From NCBI GenBank assembly GCA_051294375.1, contig CM119263.1, positions 8,808,908-8,872,907 of the forward strand: a stretch of DNA of 64,000 nucleotides. Direction: 5' to 3'. Of this stretch, positions 50,163-61,454 are shown piece by piece. Position 1 is the stretch's first letter; each line of letters begins with the position of its first letter. Position numbers and translations under genes: made by a program. The stretch is from Paraspadella gotoi (lineage: Eukaryota; Chaetognatha). The notes under the pieces are model-generated. The model was not told the origin of the DNA, searched no databases, and saw only the letters and a list, made by a program, of their open reading frames with translations.

Positions 50163-50198
<36 letters not shown>

Positions 50199-50257
50199 TC
50201 GTTCACATAGACGTCAATTTTACACTTCTCCTTTACTCCGCCATGAATTTCTCCCAT
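50084..50257 (-). CDS. hypothetical 57-residue protein with poly-Asp
   Basis: Complete ATG-to-TGA frame: MGEIHGGVKEKCKIDVYVN, about 14 Asp encoded by a GAC repeat, then PLRRTRSPRSNEARSQPDHV. The flanks of the repeat look protein-like, but the frame is short and depends on a microsatellite. No family recognised. Confidence 0.2.
50161..50200. repeat. (GTC)n trinucleotide tract
   Basis: About thirteen GTC units with one GTCATC end. Confidence 0.9.
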
Positions 50258-50425
50258 TAACTTCCTTCATAAATTTCCGCCCATCGACTTCATCGCTTCG
50301 TCCTCGGCGAAGGATCTCAATCGCCCATCGGAGAACAGAAACTCATCAAAGTCTTCGTATGAGATTCGCCGCTGAGTTCGCCGCTGGACTCGCCGCAGCG
50401 ATCGTCGTTGGAATCACAGCGGAAT

Positions 50426-50746
50426 TTACCGAAGCGTTCTCCATTGAAAGTGACGCAACGCCGCGTCTTCGCATTTAATTCTTTGAAGCTCGATCTTTTC
50501 ATGACTTACAACTTGAATCGCCGCTGGAGTCGCCGCTTCGTTCGCAGCCTCGTTCGTCGCTGGATTCGCCACTTCGCCGCTTTGTTGGTCGTTTCGTTCG
50601 CTGCTTCTTTCCCCGCAGGGATCGTTTTTTTTATTTTCGCTCCACAACTCAACAGCTTCATTTAATGAATTCTCTTTTGAAGCTTCGTGTCTCTTTTCCT
50701 CCAAGAACCGATATTTTTTTAGGAAACGAGGAATTGCAAAATTCAT
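50426..50746 (-). CDS. hypothetical 106-residue protein, Ala/Glu-rich
   Basis: ATG-to-TAA frame of mixed composition: a basic N-terminus (FLKKYRFLEEKRHEASKEN) and an Ala/Asn/Glu stretch (ATNEAANEAATPAA). No known domain. GTAAGT occurs in frame at 50,509, and a possible acceptor before 50,438 would splice to a related Ala-rich segment ending at 50,346 (109 residues in total). I cannot choose between spliced and unspliced forms, and the whole may be chance. Confidence 0.3.
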   Translation of the reverse strand: MNFAIPRFLKKYRFLEEKRHEASKENSLNEAVELWSENKKNDPCGERSSERNDQQSGEVANPATNEAANEAATPAAIQVVSHEKIELQRIKCEDAALRHFQWRTLR

Positions 50747-50759
50747 ATTCTTAGTCGCT

Positions 50760-50993
50760 TGAGGCGATTTTGGCTCTCTCTTACAGCGTCAAATGTCAAT
50801 TGTTTATCAGTTTTTTTTATTATCTGACCATTTAACTATATTAAAATCATATTACTGTAAGATCACGTCCGGATTATAATACTTTCGAAGGAAGTATCAA
50901 TATTTCATAGGAAGTATCAATATTCTCCAATAAATTGTTAAACGAAATGTTCATTAAAAAAAATAAACTCTAAACCTGTGGTGACAGTAGAGA

Positions 50994-51034
<41 letters not shown>

Positions 51035-51312
51035 CCGATACTGGTACTGTTGGATTGTTTGATTTAGGTATTTTTCGACCTATTAACGCATCAAAATCAC
51101 GAGCCAAGTTAGAGGGATGCTTCGTCGCATCTGGCGAAAACCCGGATGAAGAATTGGACGTCGTCGAAACTCAATTCTTAATTGTTTGCTTATTTGATAT
51201 TCATACGATTATTAATTTATAAAGAAGAGACGCTTGAAAGCCTTTGTTTTTTCCCTTGACGTGCGGAAACCATGGTTACGGTTTGACGCCCTGACGTTTG
51301 ACGCGCCTTTGA
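50760..51312. other. non-coding stretch with (TAG)n
   Basis: A TAG trinucleotide tract of about fourteen units lies at 50,990-51,034. A 19 bp segment containing GGAAGTATCAATATT is repeated at 50,890-50,925. No gene. Confidence 0.5.
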
Positions 51313-51320
51313 ATCGTCGC

Positions 51321-51386
<66 letters not shown>
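51313..51386. repeat. (GTC)n trinucleotide tract
   Basis: About 70 bp of CGT/GTC repeats with two GCC variants. The Arg-rich frame over it is an artefact. Confidence 0.9.
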
Positions 51387-51844
51387 TTTTCCTGTCATTT
51401 TAGAAGTCAACTTTTATTTCAAAGTCGTCCTTCTTGTCATCGTTATTTTTTTTAAACGTAGTTTTCTTGTCGTTTTACGAACAATGTACAAATGTGTGAT
51501 TGTATAATTGTATTAATTGGAGGTAATCGTAAGACCAAAGAGTTTAAACAAGAATTGTTTATAAGGGTATTTTGCATAGAAAAGATCGGATTATTTCGGT
51601 AAAAAAATAACAAATTATATTTAAGGCGCGAAATAGCAATGTTTATTATATTACTGTACTAAAGCAAACGATTTGCAACCATCAAGCAATTGTATTCGGT
51701 TCGTCAGGCTAATGCCTCCCGGCTCTCGGTTTCTTTATTGATTGTCATTTACGAGCCTCTCTTAAGTAAGTGGTGGCTGAGTAAGGTCAGAGGAAAGGCA
51801 AGAAAACCGGAAGGTCAAAGGTCAAAGTCGTTATTACCTTTTCC

Positions 51845-51845
<1 letters not shown>
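51387..51845. other. non-coding stretch
   Basis: AT-rich. No gene seen. Confidence 0.4.

Positions 51846-51846
<1 letters not shown>

Positions 51847-51916
<70 letters not shown>
51847..51916. repeat. (CT)n microsatellite
   Basis: About 70 bp of pure CT. A GA tract follows at 52,121-52,153, and a 17 bp unit (TTCTCGACTTTTCTTTT) is repeated three times at 52,291-52,340. Confidence 0.9.
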
Positions 51917-51917
<1 letters not shown>

Positions 51918-52119
51918 GCGAATTATGCGCGAAGAGTTGAATTTTCGCGGAATCTCGAGTATGCAAATGAGTTTGATGGCACTCGGAAACTCCTTTTATC
52001 TCGTTTGCATATTTCGTGATAATTTTTGTTGCCGTTTTATTTTGAGAAAGAAATAAGAGGATTTAGAGCCAGATGTTTTTATGAGAGAGTGCGGTCTCCA
52101 GTAGAGAGAGAAGAGAGCG

Positions 52120-52158
<39 letters not shown>

Positions 52159-52340
52159 GTGTTTTGGTCTGGAAGACATTGAAAGATCCTGAGAATCTCT
52201 CGTTCTGTTGGTCGTGAAACCATTAACGGACTAAAGGGACTTTTTCCTCTCTTCAACTTTTCACAACTTTTCTTTTTTCCCCCAACCACATTCTCGACTT
52301 TTCTGTTCTCGACTTTTCTTTTCTCGACTTTTCTTTTCTC

Positions 52341-52599
52341 TTTCTTCCTTCTTTCACAACTTCTCTCGGCAACGCCTCGGGCTTTTGTTTTATCTTAACT
52401 TTTTCCGTTAAATTTATAATTACCATTTTATAATTACTAAATTACTAATACCTATTTCATTATGCTGCAACCTTATAAATTGAAAATAAAAAACGGTGGT
52501 CAATTTTGTAGTTGCAAAATAAAGAGTTCTATAAAATAATCAGGAAATTAGTTCTTCTCTCTGCGATAACGACAACAACAACGACGAGGACGACGATTC
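52341..52599. other. non-coding stretch
   Basis: AT-rich. No gene. Confidence 0.35.
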
Positions 52600-53020
52600 C
52601 AACAACAACAACAACTACGTCAACGACGAGGGACGAAGCTCAAGCAGCGAAGGGACGATGATGACGGGAACTGGATGATCGTTACGGGATCAAGGCTGGA
52701 CGGACATCGTCGGCACGGTTGTCGTCGGGTTCGTCAGCGTAGTTGTCGTCGTGTTCGTCGTTGTGTTCGTCGTCGTGTTCGTCGNNNNNNNNNNNNNNNN
52801 NNNNNNNNNATGCGTCTAGAAGAGGATACAACAACTAACGTCAACGCGAGGACGAAGCTCAAGTTGCAGCGAAGGGACCGATATGACGGAACTGGATGAT
52901 CGTTCACGGGATCAACAGGCTGGAGCGGACATCGGCTGGCAAGCGGGTGTCCGTCGGGTTCGTCAAGCGGTAGCTTGTCGTTCGTGATTGTCGTCTGGTG
53001 TTCGTCGTCTGCGCGCGGTC
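52600..53020. repeat. short near-duplication across a 25-N gap
   Basis: 52,600-52,784 and about 52,824-53,020 share the order CAACGACGAGG, GACGAAGCTCAAG, GGAACTGGATGATCGTT, GGGATCAA, GGCTGGA, GTCGGGTTCGTCA. They are separated by Ns at 52,785-52,809. The second copy carries many extra single bases, the mark of insertion-prone reads. Confidence 0.75.
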
Positions 53021-53029
53021 ATACCGTCG

Positions 53030-53715
53030 GTACATCGTCTTCAAGTCGTCGACGTCGTCTTCGTCGTCGTCAGTGCGTCGTCGTCAATCGGTCGTCGGTC
53101 CATCCCAATCGACGTCTCATACGGTCGTAGAATCGTCGATCGCGTCATCATACGACGTCTCAAACGTCGTTCGGTCGTCAGTCGTCGTCATGCATCGAAT
53201 TCTCAAAAGGTCGTCTCGTCAGTCGCATACGAACTCGACGTCATCAACGGTCGTCGCGTCCGTCGTCGTCAATGCATCAATCGACATCTTCAAAGGTCGA
53301 TCGTCGCTCATCATTCAGACGTCCTCAAACGGTCGTTCTCGTCGTCGTCGTCGTCATCACGACATCTCAAAAGGTCGTCGTCGCTCGTCGTCATCAGTCG
53401 GACGTCTCAAACCGCTCGTCGTCCGCTCAGTCGTCGTCATCATCAGACATCTCAAAGGTCGTCGTCGTCGTCGATCCATCATCAGAACCGGTCTCAACGG
53501 TCGTACGTCGTCGTCGTCCGTTTCATCATCGACATATCAAAGGTCGTCGTCGTCCGTCGTCATCAATCGACGTCTCAACGGCTCGCTCGTCGTGTCCCCG
53601 TCGTCATCACAATCGACCGTCTCAACGGGTCCGTCGTCGTCATCGTCGTCGTCGTCGTCATCATCGACGTCTCAACGGTCGTAGTCGTCGTCGTCGTCGT
53701 CATCATCGACATCTC
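53030..53715. repeat. GTC-rich minisatellite, ~45-50 bp unit
   Basis: About fourteen imperfect units built from (GTC)n, then CATCATCGAC(A/G)TCTCAAAGG. Three overlapping frames of 152-269 codons exist only because of the repeat's codon-like period. Confidence 0.75.
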
Positions 53716-53843
53716 AAAGGTGTGCTTTGAAAGCCGCCAGACCAAAGCCGCCTGGTGGTGGAAGGAAGACTTTTTCCTTTTTTTTGTTAATTTTTAATCC
53801 TCATTTCTCCACAGGTCTCACTCTCTTTCTATTTTTCAATATC

Positions 53844-53890
<47 letters not shown>

Positions 53891-54496
53891 GTAACTTTCA
53901 TATTGGTTTTCAGTTAATTTGATTGCCATGCCGTACTGATTCGACTTTCTATTGTTGCTTTTCTCTCTCTGCTCATATTTATGCCCTGCGTTTATCAGCT
54001 GTTGTGAAGGTTTTGGAGGAATTTGAATTTTTTTACAAAAAAAAAATTTAAATTTTTTCAAGAAAAAAATTTTTTTCCTCGTTGCAGCTTTTTCATAAAC
54101 TAATTTGAAATTCCAAAGGAAAACGTAGAAAGAGCTGAGAGGTCTTTTCGCTGTTTAAATCGAAAATAGCGACTGTCACCGGATAATTTCAGGTTAACTG
54201 AGGTTTATTTAATAATATTTTACTATAAAAATTATATGATAATCACGGCTAATTTCTTTTCTTCATAATAATCACTAAAAGTTTGCAGGGAAATATTAAA
54301 AAGAAACCCTTTTTATGATAAATATTTAAATGTACAGCAATTTAAAAATATTTTTAAAAGGTTGTTCATTTTTCTTATTTGATAGTGGCGACCCAAAAAA
54401 TCGATGGCACTTGGCTTCTCTTTGAAGATGAAAAATCGAAACGCGTTGACAACTATTTTCTCATTAAAAAGTTTTCCCCCCGACGCCTCTTTGTAA

Positions 54497-54498
<2 letters not shown>
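53716..54498. other. non-coding stretch with a CT tract
   Basis: A CT microsatellite lies at 53,847-53,887. The rest is AT-rich with no gene. Confidence 0.4.
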
Positions 54499-54535
<37 letters not shown>

Positions 54536-54703
54536 TCTGCTCTTCTCTTCTCCTCTCTTTCTCATTCATTTGCTCACCTTACCTTTTTAACTTCATTTCA
54601 CTGTTCCATTCCCTTTTGTTCTTCCTTAATCTGAAGAAAGTCGATCTACACGATGGAGAGAGACGAAGAGAGAGAGAGAGGGAGAGAGAGAGAGAGAGAG
54701 AGA

Positions 54704-54738
<35 letters not shown>

Positions 54739-54740
54739 AA
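54499..54740. repeat. CT and GA microsatellites
   Basis: CT at 54,499-54,532 and GA at 54,664-54,736. Confidence 0.9.
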
Positions 54741-54742
54741 TA

Positions 54743-56682
54743 AATCTGGAAAAGGAGCCCCCGACGAACAGACGGAAAGGACAATCGAGACACAAGTAAC
54801 AAGTAACCGAGAACCTCCGTGAGAAACTCACGGGTGAGACTACACGATTGAAGAGCGAATGGGCGAATCTTAAGAAGGACGAAACTCAAATTATTGCCTC
54901 TGCGTCTTCATCAAGAAAGAATGAATCGACATTAACGAAGGACAAAACTTCTCGTATCGGAGGGAAACGAGAAAATTCGTTATTAACTTTTTTGAAAAAT
55001 CCGACGCGGGCGAGAGAAGAGAGAGGAGAAAGAGAGAGAGAGCGAGAACGAGGAGAGAGAGAGAGAGAGGTGACAGAAGAGGAGACGAGAGTCAACGCAG
55101 CAGTGGAACAGGGAGAGGAGAAGAGATACGAGACAGCAGGCGGAAGAGTCAGCGAGAGCGAGAGGAGCTGAGAGAGAGAAGATACAGCGAAGAGAGAGAC
55201 TAGAATATAAATAATAACTCATAATATAGACGAGAGAGAGACGCAGAAGAAGAGAGGGAGAGAGAGAGAACAAGAGAGGGGATGAGAAGAGACGGGGAGA
55301 GAGAAGAGAGACGATAGACGAGACACAGAGTAGAGAGAAGAGGGTCTAGAGAGTACTGAGAGAGAGAAGAATAGCACAGCGGATGAGAGAGACGGGTGAG
55401 AGAAGAGAGGGGAGAAATAAGAGAGAGAAGAGAGAATTAGAGAGAGAGAGATGAGTAAGAGAAGAGAGAAGAGAGAAGCACGAGAGAGAAGAGATTTGCA
55501 AGAGAAGTGATGCAGATGAGAGGAGAGAGAATGAGAGAGTAGGTGAGAGAGAGAATAGGAGAGTAGGGTGAGTAGAGACGAGAAGATGAGTGGGTTGGGG
55601 AGTAACGCGAGCGCAAGTCTGTGAACAGAGAGAATCCGGAAAGGGAAGAGAAAAAGAAAATAGAGAGAAAGAAAAAAAGAAAGTTACGATTAGAGAGCGA
55701 GACGCAGGGGGGAGTGCGTTCGAATGTTGCCTCTCGATTGAACGCTTTTGGGAATTCTGTGACCGAGAAACGGAGTTCCGGGACGCAAGAGGATTCCCAA
55801 CTCACGATAAAGACTCTGGGTGAGAAGCGGAGATCCGAGCGCAAGCTGCTCTTCCGCTTTCAAGAGTCTTCGGTTTCTCAACAGACTCTGTGTCTTTTTT
55901 TTGCACTCTCTATCTCTCTCTCTCGATCTCTCTATCCTCTATCTCTTTAGGAAAAAGCAAGAGTTTTGATCGTTCAGCAAATGTGGAACATATCCCTCAC
56001 CCAAAAGTCAGAAATATCTGGACGAAGGAAGATTAAAAGGATAACGAAGATAGTTCCCAGATGCGAGCGACGTCGACGACGTACAGACAACGTAAGAAAC
56101 GACGAATGAAATAGGCATGGTATACATAATGCGTAAGTAATTAGGCGAGCCGAGAGAGACGTAGACAATATTTCTTGCAGCGGTAACCAGAGAAAAATGT
56201 TATTTTATAAATGTGATAAATTAATAGCACTTGCCATTCTTGTTTGTGAGTGTATTCGTGACGACAGATGAGGAGACTGACAGAGAGAAGAGGAGAGAAA
56301 GAGAGAGAGAGAGAGAAAGAGGAGAGCTTACTTCACCTACGTGATACGAAGGAGCAAGAAGCGGAAGAGGAGGATATTACCAAACTTTCCGTTGTACCGG
56401 AGTAGAATCTGAGGACTGTGCCTAGAGGATGGCGTGTCTGGCTTCGATTCTACAAGTAGATACCAACAGAGAAAGAGAAGGAAGGAAGATGGGTAACGGA
56501 GAAAGAAAATTATAATAGGCGAAAAAGAAAGGAAGTGAAAGGTAAAAAGCTCTAGAGAACGGGATATTAAGAAAGCAGAGACAAGATTGGAAGAGAAGAG
56601 AAAGGAGAGAAAAGGGAGGACGAATGAAGGAAGGAAAGAGATAGAGTAAGTATAACAGATTACAGAGAAAACGGGCGCGATT
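54743..56682. repeat. noisy segment duplication, copy 1 (1.9 kb)
   Basis: Direct relative of 57,463-59,163. Shared landmarks occur in order: AATCTGGAAAAGG, GAACCTCCGTGAGA, GAATGAATCGAC, a long degenerate GA tract, GGAATTCTGTGACCGAGAAACG, GAGTCTTCGGTTTCTCA, GACGAAGGAAGATTAAAAGG and GAAAACGGGCGCGATT. This copy is about 240 bases longer through scattered insertions. No gene was identified; frames in the GA tract are artefacts. Confidence 0.8.
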
Positions 56683-56734
56683 AAGGAGAGCAAAAGTATG
56701 TAACCTAGGGTTACAGGGTGTTCGAGCTGACTAA

Positions 56735-57436
56735 AAGCTGCCCGAGGCTTGGAACGCATCTTGCCTTATAACAAGCCTGAAAAAACGCCTACTTTGTCGA
56801 GAACCACTGTATTTTCTGTCTGTCAATACAGTCAAAATGCCAGTCGTGCAAGATAAACGATCAAATTAATAGTATTGTAGAAGTGTTCAAGAACCTTTAA
56901 CAGTGTCAATTGACTGATCCAAATACACATCAACTAATCTAAATTTTAAACTGTTCATTCATTCAATTAACATACTTCCACTAATCTGGGCAAAGTGAGC
57001 AATGACTGTTTCATGAAACAAACTCCGTATTGGCTCTTGTAGAAATATTTAATCCCCGCCGGGCTCCCGCGCTTCTCTGTCTTCCAAAACGTCTATCCGG
57101 CACAACAATTCTAACTGCCCATAGAACGGCGTGTACAATACATGGTAAACATAAGTACAAAACGGGCGTCACGATACAACGGCTAGCGCGACTATTCGGC
57201 AACACTCCCCGGTGAGACATCGCCCTTCAAACATGGACGACCGACAATAGTCACTCACGGTAGCGGAGAGCCCAGCTCTATTCGGACTAACCGGTCAAGG
57301 CAATGTAAAGTTTGTAGTTGTCTGTTCATGAACGACCCAGGGTGGACAAAATCCGCGTCTCCTCCCCCGATTTACCGCTCGTGTCCGTCCCCGTTGAATC
57401 CTGCGTTTCGATCTCTTGTTCGCTCTCCTTGATCGA
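56735..57436 (+). mobile_element. dispersed repeat, + copy
   Basis: Homologous in reverse orientation to 59,430-60,125. Shared blocks, read in this copy's sense, include CGCCTACTTT, GTCTGTCAATA, AAAATGCCAG, CCAAAACGTCTATC, GGCAATGTAAAGTTTGT and AAATCCGCGTCTCCTCCCCC. Divergence is substantial and includes substitutions, so these are genuine old copies of an interspersed element. Class unknown. The copy is cut off by a 25-N gap at 57,437-57,461. Confidence 0.65.
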
Positions 57437-57462
57437 NNNNNNNNNNNNNNNNNNNNNNNNNA

Positions 57463-58501
57463 TAATCTGGAAAAGGCCGACGACGAAAGGACAAGTCGAG
57501 ACAAAGAAAAGACGGAACCTCCGTGAGACTCACGGTGAGACTCACGATGAGCGATGGCGAATTTAAGAAGGACGAACTCAAATTTTCCCTGCGTCTTCAT
57601 CAAAAGAATGAATCGACTTAACGAAGGACAAATTCTCTCGAGGGAAACGAGAATCTTATTACTTTTTGAAAATCCGACGGGGCGAGAAGGGAGAGAGAGA
57701 GGCACGAGAGAGAGAGAGAGAGATTGAGAGAGAGAGATGAGGTTGAGACGACGTAAGACCTGATACAGAAGAGAGTATGAGAGAGAAGAGGGAAGAGGAA
57801 AGAGATGAGGGTGAGGAGTGGAAGAGGATAGAGGAAGAGACAGAGTATTAATAATATAATACTATAGTATTAGAGAGGAGAGGAAGAGAGAGTAGAGAGA
57901 GAAAATAGACGAGGTGTTGAATGAGAGAGGGATAAGAGAGAGAGAGATAGATGAGACAGAGCAGAGAGAAGAGAGGGAGTGAGAGAGCGAGAGATGAGAG
58001 AAAGACCAGAGATTAGCTGAGTGAGGTGAGAGAGAGGGACGAGAAGAAGTCAGCAGAGAGAGAGCAGTGAAGTAGATGAGAGAATAGAGAAAGAGAGAGA
58101 AGAGAGAGATGTAGAGAGAATTGAAGAGAAAGGTCGATGAGATGAGAGGAGAGAGATATGAGAGAAGTAAGGTGAGAGAAGAGAGAGAAGGACTGAGTGG
58201 GTGACGTTGAGACGAGAGAGAGAGAGAGGGTGGGGAGTGCGAGCGAGTGTGAAGAGAGGAATCGGAAAGGGAAGAAAAAAGAAAAGAGAGAAAGAAAAAA
58301 AGAAAGTTAGATAGAGAGCGAGAGAGGGGGAGTGCCTCGAATCTGCCTCATGAACGCTTTGGGAATTCTGTGACCGAGAAACGAGTTCCGGGGAGAAGAG
58401 GATTCCCAACCACGATAAGACTCTTGGGGAGAAGCGGAGATCCGACCCAACTCTCTTCCGCTTCCAAGAGTCTTCGGTTTCTCAGACCGTCTGTCTTTTT
58501 T

Positions 58502-58540
<39 letters not shown>

Positions 58541-58795
58541 CTCTTTAGGAAAAACAGAGAGTTTGAGTCAGCAAATGGAACATATCCTCACCAAGTCATT
58601 TGGACGAAGGAAGATTAAAAGGATAACGAAGATATTCCCAGTGACGAGCGACGTCGACGACGACGACAACGAAGACGACGATGAAATAGGGCATGTAACT
58701 AATGCGAGTAATTAGGGCGAGAGAATAGAATTTCTTTGTCCAGGTAACCAGAAAAAATGTATTTTAAAATTAAATTAATGCACCATTTTGTTTGA

Positions 58796-58854
<59 letters not shown>

Positions 58855-59163
58855 CTACTTCACCTACGTACATAGAGAGAAGTAAGCGGAAGAGAGAGGA
58901 TATACAACTTCCGTGTCGGAGTAATCGAGGACGTCCCTGAGATGGGCGTGTCTGGCCTTCGATTACAAGAGAACAACAGAAGAAAGAGAAGGAAGGGAAT
59001 GGTAAGGAGAAAGAAAATTAAAGGGAAAAAAGAAAGGAAGTGAAAGGAAAAGCTGCTAAAAGGGATTTAAGAAAGAAAAAGATGGAGAGAAGAGAAAGGA
59101 AGAAAAGGGACGAATGAAGGAAGGAAAGAAAGATAGTATAGATAAGAGAAAACGGGCGCGATT
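57463..59163. repeat. noisy segment duplication, copy 2 (1.7 kb)
   Basis: Bounded on both sides by 25-N gaps (57,437-57,461 and 59,164-59,188), and matches 54,743-56,682 along its length. It contains CT at 58,505-58,535 and GA at 58,801-58,857. A sequence trapped between two fixed-size gaps that also exists just upstream is probably an assembly redundancy. Confidence 0.8.
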
Positions 59164-59196
59164 NNNNNNNNNNNNNNNNNNNNNNNNNACGAGAGA

Positions 59197-59372
59197 GGAT
59201 GGATCGACCGCGGAGGATGAGCAGAGTGCCGCTTCGCAAGAAAAGCGGACATCACGGATATGATGGGGCAGAGGCGTGCCGTCAGGTGACGAAAGGCCGG
59301 AGCGAACCGCAATCAAACGGGAACGGCGAAAGACGGCGTCAGCTGGCGACGAGGGACAACGCGAGCGACGCC
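59197..59372. repeat. left arm of an imperfect 160-175 bp inverted repeat
   Basis: Reverse-complement match to 60,153-60,306. Landmarks here are GGATCGACCGCGGAGGATGA, GCAGAGTGCCGCT, GACATCACGGATATGATG and GGCGAAAGACGG. It has extra bases relative to the right arm, as in the other gap-adjacent copies. Confidence 0.75.
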
Positions 59373-59429
59373 ATCTTACCCTGCAAGCAATGGGGCAGAC
59401 GACGGTGGAGACGCAGAGACGCGTGACGG

Positions 59430-60125
59430 CGAAGGAGAAGCGAACAAGAGAATCGAAACGGCAGAGTCGGGGACGGGGAAACGACGCGAAAGCGGGGGGA
59501 GGAGACGCGGATTTGTCGGCAGCCTGGTCGTCACTGAAACCAGACAACTAGACTTGACCCTCATGCTCACTGGGTCAAGACATACAAACTTTACATTGCC
59601 GTGCTCGGGCGAAGAGCTTGGCTCCCGCGGTGAGTGACTCATTCGGTCGTTCATGAGTCGAAGGGTCGACCGGAGGGAAGTGTGCGAATAGTGCGCTAAC
59701 GTTGTAGCGTGGACGCGTTTTGTAGCTTAAGTTAGCGCATTGTTTAGGCAACGCGTTTCTAGGCAGTTGAGAATTTGGACCGATAGACGTTTTGGAAGAA
59801 AGAGAGCGCGGAGGCCGGGGAATTATTTCAACAAAAGTAAGCGGTTTCATAAAACAGGTCATGTGCTCACATTGCCTAGATTAGTGAGTATTTAATTGAA
59901 ATGAACTTGAAATAATTAGTGATTTATTGATCATGCAATTGCAGCTGTTAAAGGTTTTGAACACCTGTCACAATCACGATTACATTTGATCGTGTCTGAC
60001 AGCTGGCATTTTGAGCTTATTGACAGACATGTAAAATCAGGTTTTCTCGAAAGTAGGCGTTTTTTTATTTAATAAGAAGATGCGCTTTCCGCCTCGAGGA
60101 GCTTTTATCAGACAACACTTCAACA
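59430..60125 (-). mobile_element. dispersed repeat, - copy
   Basis: Reverse-orientation relative of 56,735-57,436, lying wholly between the arms of the 59,197/60,306 inverted repeat. In its sense direction it begins near AAAGCTCCTCGAGGCGGAAAG, where the other copy has a similar CGAGGC block. It carries AATAAA near 60,072. It could be the end of a transposable element with internal palindromic structure. Class unresolved. Confidence 0.6.
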
Positions 60126-60152
60126 AGCATGCAGGTTTACATATTTTGTCTC

Positions 60153-60306
60153 TTCTCGCGTTGTCCTCGTCGCCAGCTACGCCCGTCTTTCGCCGTTCCG
60201 TTGATGCGTCGCTCGGCTTCGTCACCTTGACGACGCCTCTGCATCATATCGTGATGTCCCGTTTTCTTGGAGCGGCACTCTGCTTCATCCTCCGGTCGAT
60301 CCGGTT
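60153..60306. repeat. right arm of the imperfect inverted repeat
   Basis: Pairs with 59,197-59,372. The arms enclose about 780 bp, so this is not a simple back-to-back read chimera. Confidence 0.75.
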
Positions 60307-60512
60307 TTCACACGCAAGAGACGGTGGCGACGGCGCTCCTCTATTGCGTAAGATGGTGACTCGTCTTCTGTCCATAGTGTTGACGAGGTGAATGATGAGG
60401 TAAGTTTGTTTATTAAAGCTTAAACTAAAATCAAATCATGTATAAAAAAAGTGTGAATTTCACCGATGATCATCTTTAAATATCTAATGTTATTTTCAAT
60501 TTTTTTTTTAGT

Positions 60513-60955
60513 TTATCGCTCTCCAAGGCGGTCTTTTACGGACGGAAGACGAAGGGGAGGGTTTCCGGCTGCAGTCCATGGCCCTTGAACTGGTCGAAAT
60601 TCTTGAGTTTGCTCTTTCCTCCTTTGAGCTAAATATTTGCGGGGGTCTTCTTGATCTTCGAGGTCTTCTTTCTCCCTGGCGGCGTCGACCTCTCTTCGAA
60701 TTCGTCGTAGCTCTGCGCCGACCATCTCCGAGATGTCGTTCTCCGCTTCTCTTGGTAGCGGATTTTGTACGGTCCTCTGGAGGTAAGTAATTTTATTTAT
60801 TTGGTATTTTAAACCTTTTTATTTTAGGTTTTTCTTACGGATTCATTGGCGGGGTTTGACGAAGGGAAAGATGAAATTGGTTGCGAACACGTCGCTGCCG
60901 CTCGGAATCTAGCGCGAAGTGTTGCTTTTTCGAGTTCTTTCTCGGTGAGTTCCAT
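60513..60955 (-). CDS. hypothetical two-exon small protein (126 aa); coding strand uncertain
   Basis: Exon 1 is 60,955-60,839 (ATG in a good context; MELTEKELEKATLRARF) and ends at GTAAGA. Exon 2 is 60,776-60,513 after CTCCAG (start RTVQNPLPREAEND, charged middle, end SVKDRLGER-stop). The join is phase 0 and gives 126 residues with no known domain. The same intron also has stronger splice signals on the + strand (GAG|GTAAGT at 60,783, TTTTAG at 60,827), but the + exons do not stay open across the join. The coding strand is therefore unproven. Confidence 0.3.
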
Positions 60956-61226
60956 TCTTTGTTATTTATCTAACTGTACCTGATCAATTTAAAAACAAAC
61001 AATGACAATCACTGGACACACACGAGTTATCATCATTTTCCCCATATGTGGTACGAACAAGTTTATTGCTTATTGTTATTCCTTTTGAAGCGGACGATTC
61101 TTCACCGCTGATGTTCTGACGGGGTCGCTCCTTTCCACGTCGGGCGCCCCATCTCAGATAATACTCGCGTAGGGGACGTCCGGTGGAGAGAGTTCCCAAG
61201 AATCTTCATCCTCGCTCCTCACCATT
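60956..61226. other. unresolved exon-like or spacer sequence
   Basis: On the - strand this would be the region 3' of the preceding small frame, with an AATAAA near 61,066 and a 24-codon frame (MVRSEDEDSWELSPPDVPYA). On the + strand part of it is an open frame with an acceptor-like CCCATCTCAG ending at 61,157. Nothing is decisive. Confidence 0.2.
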
Positions 61227-61454
61227 TTACTTCTGCGGCGGCCTCTTCCCACCCGGAGTGGGGTAATACGCCGCGGCGTCGTCGTAGTACTCTAAATTTC
61301 TGTAGGCAGGTAAGTATTATTTGATAATTTTATTGTTTATATTATTATTTCTTTCAGGTTCTCCGTGGATGGACTTACTTCGCCATCTTGATTCGTTTTC
61401 GATTTTGCGTCCGTTCGAGCAAGAGATTATTCGAATATATAACTGCAATATCGA
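61227..61454 (-). CDS. possible last two exons of an unrecognised gene; strand uncertain
   Basis: - strand exons 61,454-61,379 and 61,299-61,227 join in frame across a GT-AG intron. They read DIAVIYSNNLLLERTQ, continue through KMAKNLEYYDDAAAYYP and end GGKRPPQK-stop. The + strand of the same DNA is also open across an intron with better consensus sites (donor 61,310, acceptor 61,357), reading HPEWGNTPRRRRSTLNFCRQ then VLRGWTYFAILIRF. One of the two is probably real coding sequence. I slightly favour the - strand on composition. Confidence 0.25.

Noticed and set aside
52988-53797. 269-, 228- and 152-codon frames
   Set aside because: All three overlap in different phases across a GTC-based minisatellite, so they reflect the triplet repeat and not a protein.
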